Shown here: positions 44,965 through 52,360 of the stretch, piece by piece
Layout of the letters: each line of letters begins with the position of its first letter
Numbering within the stretch: position 1 is the first letter of the stretch
Assembly: GCF_036880985.1 (NCBI RefSeq)
Contig: NZ_JBAJNO010000001.1
Coordinates: 310,001 to 374,000, forward strand
Reading direction: 5' to 3'
Length of the DNA: 64,000 bases
Origin: Limibacter armeniacum
GTDB lineage: Bacteria > Bacteroidota > Bacteroidia > Cytophagales > Flammeovirgaceae
The notes under the pieces: model-generated
Seen by the model: only the letters and a program-made list of their open reading frames with translations
The model's database searches: none
What the model was told of the DNA's origin: nothing
Translations under genes and position numbers: made by a program

Positions 44965-47163
44965 ATGAAATCATTGAATAAAGTGGTTGGCGTACTGCTG
45001 ATCCTGTTTTGTACCATAAATACCTATGCCCAGGATGAAGATTTTTCTTTTCTGGATAAAAACTTATTGCTCGAGGAGCGTGTAGAAGCACTGGTTGCTC
45101 AGATGACATTAGAAGAGAAAATCAGTCAACTTAAGAATCATTCGCCTGCGATTCCTCGTCTAAATGTACCGGATTACGATTGGTGGAATGAGGCATTGCA
45201 TGGCGTTGCCCGAAACGGAAAAGCGACTATTTTTCCCCAAGGCATCGGTATTGGGGCCACGTTTGATCCCGAGTTGGCGGAAAGGGTAGCTTCAGCCATT
45301 TCCACAGAAGCGAGAGCCAAGTTTAGCATTTCCCAAAAAATGGGTAACCACAGCAAATACGCCGGCTTAACTTTCTGGACACCGAATGTCAATATCTTCA
45401 GGGACCCAAGATGGGGAAGAGGGCAGGAGACTTTTGGAGAAGATCCTTTCCTGATGTCAAAAATGGGTGTAGCATTTGTAAAAGGTTTGCAAGGAGATGA
45501 CCCAAAATATTTGAAATCGGCTGCCTGTGCCAAACACTACGCAGTACATTCAGGGCCCGAGAGTTTGAGGTTGGAATTTGATGTGCATCCGTCAAAGCAA
45601 GACCTATTTGAAACCTATTTGCCAGCATTTGAAGCGTTGGTAAAAGAGGCGAATGTAGAAGGCGTGATGCCTGCTCACAATGCTGTTTTTGGAAAACCGA
45701 TGGCTGCCAATGATTATTTTTTGAAAGATATCCTGCGTGACCAATGGAAGTTTGATGGGTATACGGTAACCGATTGTGGCGCCGTGAAATGTATTTACAA
45801 TACACATAAGTATGTAGAAACACCTGTTCAGGCCGCTGCTGTAGCCATCAAGGGAGGAACCAACCTCAACTGTGGCGGGACTTTTTCGGAGTTGAAAAAA
45901 GCCGTGGTAGAAGGGCTCGTATCTGAAGAACTGATTCACGCAACCACCAAGCAGCTTTTCAAAACTCGATTCAGGCTGGGGATGTTTGACGGAGAAAACA
46001 CAGACAATCCTTATGCGCAAATCGGTCCTGAAGTGATTCATTCGCAGGAGCATATCGCTTTGGCTCGGGAAGCCGCCCAAAAGTCTATTGTATTGTTGAA
46101 AAACAAAGACAACGTATTGCCGCTTTCCAAAGATATCAAAGTACCGTATTTGACGGGGCCTTTCGCCAACTCCACCGATATGCTGATGGGCAGCTACTAC
46201 GGGGTGAGTTCTGGTCTGGTCACGATTTTGGAAGGTGTAACTGATGCGGTTTCCTTAGGGACTTCGCTCAATTACCGAAGCGGCGCTTTGCCATTCCACG
46301 AAAATATCAATCCCAAAAACTGGGCGCCGAATGTAGCCAAAGAGTCGGACGTAACGATTTGTGTGGTTGGCTTGACTGCCGACAGAGAAGGAGAGGGCGT
46401 GGATGCGATTGCCTCCAACCACAAAGGGGACCGGATAGATATGAAATTGCCTGAAAACCAGATCAACTATGTCAAGCAGTTGGCAGAATACAAGAAAGGC
46501 CCTTTGGTTTTGGTGATTGCCAGCGGTAGCCCTGTTTCTTTGGAAGGAATTGAGGAACATTGTGATGCGATTTTACAGATTTGGTACCCAGGTGAGCAAG
46601 GTGGAAATGCTGTGGCAGATGTCCTGTTCGGGAATATTTCTCCATCCGGTCACCTGCCGATGACATTCCCGAAAAACATTGACCAACTGCCTCCTTATGA
46701 GGACTACTCGATGCAAGGGCGTACCTACAAGTACATGACCAAAGAGCCGATGTTTCCGTTTGGATTTGGGTTGACCTACTCTGAAACGCAATTCAGTAAC
46801 TTGGCTTTGAACTCAACCAAATTAAAGAAAAATGATTCGCTTGAAGTCAAGATTGAGGTGGCCAATACAGGTGATTTTGATATTGAGGAAGTAGTGCAGT
46901 TGTATGTTTGTCCAGTGGAAGCAACGGATGGCATTCCATTGAAAAGCCTGAAATCATTTCAGCGGGTGGCTTTGAAAAAAGGCGAAAAGCAGGCGCTGAC
47001 GTTTGCCTTAGATGCTGAAAACTTTAAAGTGGTCAATCAGGAAGGCGAAAAAGTTTGGAGGAAAGGCGCTTATAAAGTTGTGGTAGGCAACGCTTCTCCA
47101 GGTGAATTGAGCCTGAAGCTTGGGGCTGCTACTCCTCAGGAGGCTACAATACAGTTGAGATAA
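44965..47163 (+). CDS. GH3 beta-glycosidase, paralogue of 6834-9092
   Basis: This 732-residue secreted enzyme has a signal peptide ending NTYAQ. It shares long blocks with the GH3 at 6834, such as YDWWNEALHGVARNGKATIF and WYPGEQGGNAVADVLFG. The nucleophile is D270 in VTDCGAV (SDCGAI in the paralogue); the catalytic surroundings differ enough (KCIYNTHKY against GGISWKMHY) to allow a different linkage or sugar. The C-terminal fibronectin-III-like domain is present. It is the last gene of the operon beginning at 30299. Removal of a beta-xylosyl or beta-glucosyl branch is the best guess. No strong terminator hairpin is seen in the 149 bp after it. Confidence 0.9.
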   Translation: MKSLNKVVGVLLILFCTINTYAQDEDFSFLDKNLLLEERVEALVAQMTLEEKISQLKNHSPAIPRLNVPDYDWWNEALHGVARNGKATIFPQGIGIGATFDPELAERVASAISTEARAKFSISQKMGNHSKYAGLTFWTPNVNIFRDPRWGRGQETFGEDPFLMSKMGVAFVKGLQGDDPKYLKSAACAKHYAVHSGPESLRLEFDVHPSKQDLFETYLPAFEALVKEANVEGVMPAHNAVFGKPMAANDYFLKDILRDQWKFDGYTVTDCGAVKCIYNTHKYVETPVQAAAVAIKGGTNLNCGGTFSELKKAVVEGLVSEELIHATTKQLFKTRFRLGMFDGENTDNPYAQIGPEVIHSQEHIALAREAAQKSIVLLKNKDNVLPLSKDIKVPYLTGPFANSTDMLMGSYYGVSSGLVTILEGVTDAVSLGTSLNYRSGALPFHENINPKNWAPNVAKESDVTICVVGLTADREGEGVDAIASNHKGDRIDMKLPENQINYVKQLAEYKKGPLVLVIASGSPVSLEGIEEHCDAILQIWYPGEQGGNAVADVLFGNISPSGHLPMTFPKNIDQLPPYEDYSMQGRTYKYMTKEPMFPFGFGLTYSETQFSNLALNSTKLKKNDSLEVKIEVANTGDFDIEEVVQLYVCPVEATDGIPLKSLKSFQRVALKKGEKQALTFALDAENFKVVNQEGEKVWRKGAYKVVVGNASPGELSLKLGAATPQEATIQLR

Positions 47164-47312
47164 TGATGACTTGAGTACAAGAATTTTGTATATGATATAT
47201 TCGTTGTCTAGCTCATTTCAATAAAGTGTAATAAGTTGAAAGTGAGTTAGACACGACTTATGCTGACAAAAGATTTAATTTTACCATGAACCTAAAAAAG
47301 ATCGGATATACC

Positions 47313-47732
47313 TTATATAGCTCCGAGTTGCATTAACAGGCTCAAATTATCTACAATCCCCTTTTCCTTTATTACCAATCCGTTTTTAATTTCTAAAATC
47401 GTGATTCCGGATACTGATATTTTTTTACCTGAAGACTCAACCCCAAACAGGTTTCCATTTTTGTGAGTTCCATCATATTTCCATTCTACCGTTATCTTTT
47501 GTTCAGCTTCGTCAGGAAGCAAATTCTCGATCGTAATTTTCAAGTCAGGAAAAAAGTTATAAGTCATTTCAAGCACAGATTTGTAATCTGCAATTCCCCT
47601 GTATGACTTCTCAAAATGTGTATAGTCTGCAATGATGTCTGAATCAGCATATTTATAAAGTAAATCAGCATTTCCTGCATTCCATATCTTCATATATTCC
47701 ATTGCAGTCGCTTGCAGTTTCTCCTTGTCCAT
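47313..47732 (-). CDS. SnoaL-like / NTF2-fold ester cyclase family protein
   Basis: The 139-residue product starts at MDKEKLQATAMEYMKIWNAG. The frame is open 56 codons further upstream, but those residues are not typical of the family. EYMKIWNAGNADLLYKYADSD, DFFPD-like and GKKISVSGITILEIKNGLV segments fit a SnoaL-like cone-shaped NTF2 fold. Such small proteins bind or isomerise small hydrophobic molecules; the substrate is unknown. It converges on the galactan operon and has no evident link to it. Confidence 0.7.
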   Translation of the reverse strand: MDKEKLQATAMEYMKIWNAGNADLLYKYADSDIIADYTHFEKSYRGIADYKSVLEMTYNFFPDLKITIENLLPDEAEQKITVEWKYDGTHKNGNLFGVESSGKKISVSGITILEIKNGLVIKEKGIVDNLSLLMQLGAI

Positions 47733-48041
47733 ATTTTCCTGTTTTTGTATAAGGTAATCACTTTTGAAGGTCTTATAACTGAATTCAATAAAAAGGTCCT
47801 TGGCTCCGCTTAGCAACCTGAAATTGGTAGCTATAACGGAGTCAAAGCCCAGAATGCAGGTTTTTTTAGATAGAGAATACTCAGTAATAGCCCTTATCAC
47901 TTATAGCTGTACATGTAAAGGATTTCGAAACTTGACGTGCAAAACTATTTTTCTGCTCTTCATTCTTCTTAGACTCTTTTGAGCAGGTGTATAGACTATT
48001 TTATTATCAAATCAAGCAACGAGTAATGCTATAATCTACCT
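47733..48041. other. Intergenic stretch (309 bp)
   Basis: I see no gene, tRNA or strong hairpin here. It holds the promoter side of the SnoaL-like gene and the 3' flank of the monooxygenase gene, both on the minus strand. A frame continuous with the SnoaL-like gene extends to 47900 but lacks family similarity. Confidence 0.5.
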
Positions 48042-48416
48042 TTATAAACCAACCTTATAAATAGCAGCTGGATCTGGGAAAATATTCATCGCTGCAAATT
48101 TGTCTAAAGGTATACTGCCTTCATACTTTGTACCTTTACGGGCATTTGGTCCTAAGTGCTGTAGCAAAATAGTCGGCGATGCCCATTTTTCGGTAAGCCA
48201 AAAATCGTTTGGGTTTTGCCAATCTCTGTGAAAACTATAATCTAAGCAACCTTCTTCCTCTAACACATAAGGAGAATAATCTTTTAGAAGTGCTACAAAT
48301 TCGTCTACATATTCATCTGCAACCCTAAAACGGGCAGTAACGCCTATTGCTCCCGAATAATCTGTAGTTTTCATCCAGGTAAGGGTCTCTTCGAAAGTGA
48401 GTTTTTTATCTGACAT
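48042..48416 (-). CDS. Antibiotic biosynthesis monooxygenase (ABM) domain protein
   Basis: This 124-residue cytoplasmic protein has a ferredoxin-like ABM fold. FRVADEYVDEFVALLKDYSP, then EEGCLDYSFHRDWQNPNDFW and TEKWASPTILLQHL are the standard segments of YgiN/quinol-monooxygenase-like proteins. These dimers oxidise quinols or small aromatic and reactive compounds without a cofactor. It lies 18 bp downstream of the acetolactate decarboxylase gene, so the two are probably co-transcribed. The functional link is unclear. Confidence 0.75.
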   Translation of the reverse strand: MSDKKLTFEETLTWMKTTDYSGAIGVTARFRVADEYVDEFVALLKDYSPYVLEEEGCLDYSFHRDWQNPNDFWLTEKWASPTILLQHLGPNARKGTKYEGSIPLDKFAAMNIFPDPAAIYKVGL

Positions 48417-48434
48417 AATTTTATTTTTTGGTTT

Positions 48435-49142
48435 CTACGGTACTGCAGGCGGTAAGAAAGCTGAATTCATATCAGCAACTTTGATGGCTTCTACTTCAGG
48501 TAGGGTAAATACAAGCGTATCTACTTTTTGGATCTCTACATCTATCTGGTCAAAAGCAATATCTTCTAGATGCCCTCCCAATTTTAAATCGTCCGAAATA
48601 AAATGAAAGTGCATGCCAGGAAAACAGGTGGCTGCTGCATGATTGGGCGTAAAATGCCCCACCATTATCCCACTGACATCGTGGTTGGTATATAATACAC
48701 GACGCTCCCTATTTTCGATAAGTGTTTCGTTGTTTTTATATTCTATAGCCGAACCCATTTCCAAAAAAGAAAACTGTCCTTTCATCTTGTAGGTATAGAA
48801 ACTGTTTTCAGATTCCATTTCTGCCTTGAGTGCTGTATCCAATTCCTTGTATGATTTTATATTTTTTAAGGTGACGGTTTTCTCCGGCTTAAAATCCCAC
48901 ATAGTCATATAAGAAGCCTTACTGTTAGGAGTTGCCTTGTCGACCTTACCAACAGCATCGATAGTGTATATTTCGTTGTTTACCACTATAAATTCACTCT
49001 TAATGTTGTTTTCAAGACCTAGACCGTAGTTGCCATGCTCTAACATCTTGTTAGACGTTAAATCTCCATTGATAACCATCCCAAACAGCGTTAAAGTTGA
49101 ACCATATTGATAAATAGCGGCAGCACTCTTTGTCTGTTTCAT
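48435..49142 (-). CDS. budA: Alpha-acetolactate decarboxylase
   Basis: This 235-residue enzyme converts alpha-acetolactate to acetoin, diverting excess pyruvate. The metal-binding signature is complete: H178 and H180 in FPGMHFHFISDD and H191 in LGGHLED. VGHFTPNHAA precedes it, and the N-terminal YQYGSTLTLFGMVINGDLT is also typical of the family. No signal peptide is seen. No acetolactate synthase or butanediol dehydrogenase gene is nearby; its only partner is the ABM-domain gene 18 bp downstream. Confidence 0.9.
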   Translation of the reverse strand: MKQTKSAAAIYQYGSTLTLFGMVINGDLTSNKMLEHGNYGLGLENNIKSEFIVVNNEIYTIDAVGKVDKATPNSKASYMTMWDFKPEKTVTLKNIKSYKELDTALKAEMESENSFYTYKMKGQFSFLEMGSAIEYKNNETLIENRERRVLYTNHDVSGIMVGHFTPNHAAATCFPGMHFHFISDDLKLGGHLEDIAFDQIDVEIQKVDTLVFTLPEVEAIKVADMNSAFLPPAVP

Positions 49143-49511
49143 TTCTTATTTGGGTTTAAATTTTACATTACTGTTTTGTCATATGCTTCTATCGGGAATA
49201 GTTTGAGTAATATCCCGGTACGACACCCCTCACATAAATTACCATAACCATAAAATGAATTATCATGCGTTGCATTAGAGCAGCGAAATATGACTGAAAA
49301 ACAGTGTAAGGCAGATCGTAGCTTGGCTAAAGTATCAACAATTATGTGTTGAGATACTAAAGTGTAGGTAACGAATGTGGCAGGCGAGGTGGTCTTCTCA
49401 CATAACAAGGGAATACATTAAATCATTCGTGCAATTAGGTTTTCTATGCTGATTAGTCCCTGTCACGGAGAAATTTGTTGTTTAGAAAGTTTTGAGGCTC
49501 AATAAAGGCTA
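49143..49511. other. Intergenic stretch (369 bp)
   Basis: It separates two minus-strand genes. An 81-codon open frame on the minus strand (49163-49408) shows no signal, domain or family likeness and I do not call it. An imperfect repeat with AGTATCAACA and TGTTGAGATACT lies near 49330-49356 and could be a weak hairpin. Confidence 0.5.
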
Positions 49512-51182
49512 TCATGACTGAAAATGATCAGCATGTTTTGTTGTCATGACATCCGCAATGTAATTGCTCAAATTCACATCACGTTCCAGTCCCATTTTTT
49601 TTCTGATGCGATGGCGGGAAATATGCACACTGTTTAGTGAAATATGTAAAAGAGAGGCCATTTCCTTACTGTCAAAATTGAGCTTGATAAGCGCACAATG
49701 CTTCTGTTCGGTAGGCGTCAAGTCAGGGTGTTTCTCTCTTAACTTGTCATAAAAATCAGCATTCACCTCCGTAAATCGTTTGTTAAACTGCTCCCACATA
49801 TCCTTATTTCCTTTCGAAACTTTGACCTTCATAAGCTTGTAGCTTGCAGGCGAACCTTCTTTTAGCTTTTGCATCAGCTCATCTATGGTTTGATCTTTTT
49901 CAATCATCTGGAGGGTGTTAGCTGTCAGCTCCCGACTTTTGATATTAATAATTTCATCCGCTTTTTCTCTATCATAGTGGGCTTGCATTTTTATTTGGCT
50001 TTTTTCCATACTCGCTTTCCGAAGCTTGTATCTCATCTTCACCATAACTGCAATGACGAAAATACCCACCAATAAAAAGGCAATGGAAACTTTAAATCTT
50101 GACTGGATAATGTCATTCCGTTCAATGGTCAGGTTTTGATTGCGAATAAACTTATCCTTCTCTTTGATGGTTTCTTCATATTTGTTCTTAATCTGAAATA
50201 GCGCATTGTTAATGGCTGATTTGGCATTGAAAAGACTATCGGTGATGGCCATTGACTTATCCAAATAAGTGAATGCTTCATTGACATGGCCTAGTTTCTT
50301 ATAGGCATGAGCCAGCTTTTTCAAAATTTCTACCTTTACGTCACTATGAATCTTTGTGCTTTCTATGGTTTGCAGACTGTTGAAATAGAATTGTGAGGCT
50401 TTTCTCCAGTTAGCTTGTTTAGCATATAAATCACCTAAAAACAAGCTGGTCATAACGTAGTAGGGGAGGTTATTTTTTTCAAAATACTGATGAGCGCTGT
50501 CAAGGTACTTTAGGGATTCAGTAAGCAGGTTGGTCTTTAAGTAAATATACCCTCTCTGTGCATCTACATATGCCGTGTTGGAAGGACTTAAATTAAACTT
50601 TTGTTTAGTGATGGAGCAGGAGTCCAAATAATCAAGAGCTGTTTGATATTGTTTTCTTTTTAGGTGATTGATGGCAATGGCGTAGTATACTTTAGTCAGG
50701 TTAGCATGACCTGTATTGTGAGCCGTTATGAAAGATTTTGTAAATCCTAATGAGGTCTTTAAATGTGCCAATGCATCATCATATTTTTCATAAATGGTGT
50801 AGAGACCTCCCAAGTCTTTATGCACATCTACCAAAGAGAGCGTGTCTTTTACCTCTTCAGCCATAAGTAAAGCGTCCCACAAATGATTATAGGCAATGCT
50901 GTATTGTCCTTTGTTTTTATAAATATCGGAAAGCCCGATATGGCATTTTATGATATGGGTAGTGTCGTCAATTTCCTTAAAAATTGGAAATACCTGATTG
51001 TATAAAATGAATGCACTGTCCCGATCAGTGACAATCATATTGTTTGCTTGCTGTAGAGTTTGAACATGCTTAACTAAAGTGTCTTGTAAAGTTGGATGAC
51101 TCTTTCCTAAAGACAAAGAATGGATAGCGGTCATTATTGCCAGCCATAAAAAAATACGTATCCCTTTCGTTTTTTTGCTCAT
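49512..51182 (-). CDS. TPR-repeat membrane protein with C-terminal LuxR-type HTH (transcription regulator)
   Basis: The 556-residue product has an N-terminal signal or anchor segment, about six tetratricopeptide repeats (about residues 55-330; DVHKDLGGLYTIYEKYDDAL and similar), a coiled-coil segment, one membrane helix (about 365-385, SIAFLLVGIFVIAVMV), another coiled region, and a C-terminal helix-turn-helix (LTPTEQKHCALIKLNFDSKE, then SLNSVHISRHRIRKKMGL). This Bacteroidota type senses a signal on the periplasmic TPR side and binds DNA in the cytoplasm. It is divergent from the operon 51421-56688, so it is the best local candidate for controlling the galactan genes. It is the only transcription factor in the window. 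Confidence 0.85.
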   Translation of the reverse strand: MSKKTKGIRIFLWLAIMTAIHSLSLGKSHPTLQDTLVKHVQTLQQANNMIVTDRDSAFILYNQVFPIFKEIDDTTHIIKCHIGLSDIYKNKGQYSIAYNHLWDALLMAEEVKDTLSLVDVHKDLGGLYTIYEKYDDALAHLKTSLGFTKSFITAHNTGHANLTKVYYAIAINHLKRKQYQTALDYLDSCSITKQKFNLSPSNTAYVDAQRGYIYLKTNLLTESLKYLDSAHQYFEKNNLPYYVMTSLFLGDLYAKQANWRKASQFYFNSLQTIESTKIHSDVKVEILKKLAHAYKKLGHVNEAFTYLDKSMAITDSLFNAKSAINNALFQIKNKYEETIKEKDKFIRNQNLTIERNDIIQSRFKVSIAFLLVGIFVIAVMVKMRYKLRKASMEKSQIKMQAHYDREKADEIINIKSRELTANTLQMIEKDQTIDELMQKLKEGSPASYKLMKVKVSKGNKDMWEQFNKRFTEVNADFYDKLREKHPDLTPTEQKHCALIKLNFDSKEMASLLHISLNSVHISRHRIRKKMGLERDVNLSNYIADVMTTKHADHFQS

Positions 51183-51321
51183 TGCTCCAGTTCTCATTCA
51201 CTATTTCATAAATGACAATAATAATAAATTCAAGCAAGAGTAAAGTTATTGTATAAGTCCGATTTGAAGGCAGTAAAGTTATTGTAAAGTGGCTGAAACA
51301 CCTGTTGAAAGGCATTTTGAA

Positions 51322-51329
51322 TAGGTTTG
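51322..51329 (+). promoter_or_regulatory. Predicted -7 promoter box, operon 51421-56688
   Basis: TAGGTTTG is an exact match to TAnnTTTG, 92 bp before the ATG. The nearest upstream TTG (51305-51307) leaves a 14-nt spacer, shorter than usual. Confidence 0.35.
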
Positions 51330-51420
51330 TAGTATGCTCAAATTCAAAGACGCTAAGAGTTTGTAAAAGCAGAAATCGACCATAAACACACCATTTAAAT
51401 AAAAGAAACAGGGCTAGAAA

Positions 51421-52299
51421 ATGAAAAGAGTAGCTTTACTCGTCTCGATACTGTCTTGTATTGTGACGCATGCTTTTTCCCAGTCACCGGGATATGACAA
51501 GAACCGTATTGCCATCAGTGCAGATGGCAACAACCAACCCGATAATCATGCAGAAGCACAATGGCCCAGAGCTGACCCCGACGACTGGGGAGGTACACCT
51601 GCAGCGCTAGCGATGATTGCAAAGTCAGGATTGAAAAATCAGTTGGTACATTTTTCTTTTAACAATTTTATGGAAGCGCCAGCCCACACCACAGAGACCA
51701 ATTACATGGCAGAGGGGGTAAATGGAGCCATCCAGCGGTGGGGATTTGATGCTTCCCGTTTTTTTGATGTACCGGAAGACCCGTCTACAGCCATTACTCA
51801 CTTGGCTGATGAGCTCAAAAAGTCCACAGAAGCTGACCCTTTATACTTTATACATATGGGACCTTCCGAGTTTTTCTATCAGGCGGTAAAGCAGGTAGTG
51901 GATGGAGGTGATATAGCATCGTTAGCCAATGTACGAGTGATATCCCACAGTGGCTATAACGACAATCATTTGCGTCGTACGGCACATCATACGATGACTC
52001 AGGCGATTGAATTGAGTGGCAGCCGTATCAAATACAAAAAAATAGTTGACCAGAATGCCTGCGGTAATATTCATAAACTTTGGTGTTCAGGCACAGACTT
52101 TTCGCCTTTTCATTGGATGCGTGACCATGCAGACCTAAATATTCAATGGCTTTACGGTAGGTTACAATTTCATCCACAAGGGAAAGGAGCTGACATTTCA
52201 GATGCAGGAATGGTTTATTACCTGCTGAAAGGGGATGAATATGGTAATCTGTCAAAATTAAAGGTGCTGATAGGGGATGGTATTTCACTTCAGAACTAA
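51421..52299 (+). CDS. Secreted protein, nucleoside-hydrolase-like fold (uncharacterised)
   Basis: This 292-residue protein has a signal peptide ending HAFSQ. The start RIAISADGNNQPDNHAEA, followed by WGGTPAALAMIAKSG and a strand-helix pattern, resembles the nucleoside-hydrolase-like Rossmann fold (DUF1593-type proteins), with Asp/Asn-rich loops able to hold calcium and a ribose-like sugar. SDAGMVYYLL near residue 260 fits the usual late motif. I cannot name its substrate. It opens an operon with a GH2 (61-bp gap) and a GH30, and diverges from the TPR regulator, so a role in processing a side group or an unusual sugar is plausible. Confidence 0.5.
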   Translation: MKRVALLVSILSCIVTHAFSQSPGYDKNRIAISADGNNQPDNHAEAQWPRADPDDWGGTPAALAMIAKSGLKNQLVHFSFNNFMEAPAHTTETNYMAEGVNGAIQRWGFDASRFFDVPEDPSTAITHLADELKKSTEADPLYFIHMGPSEFFYQAVKQVVDGGDIASLANVRVISHSGYNDNHLRRTAHHTMTQAIELSGSRIKYKKIVDQNACGNIHKLWCSGTDFSPFHWMRDHADLNIQWLYGRLQFHPQGKGADISDAGMVYYLLKGDEYGNLSKLKVLIGDGISLQN

Positions 52300-52360
52300 C
52301 ATAAAGTAAGCCTTCAGTAGCACGCTTATCCTACGATTTTTTTAAACAAACGATTGACAA

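Noticed and set aside
47733-47900. 56-codon N-terminal extension of the SnoaL-like protein
   Set aside because: The family normally begins near MDKEKLQ; the extension has no signal or conserved pattern.
49163-49408. 81-codon open frame in the gap between budA and the TPR regulator
   Set aside because: No recognisable motif, start context or neighbour logic; consistent with chance.
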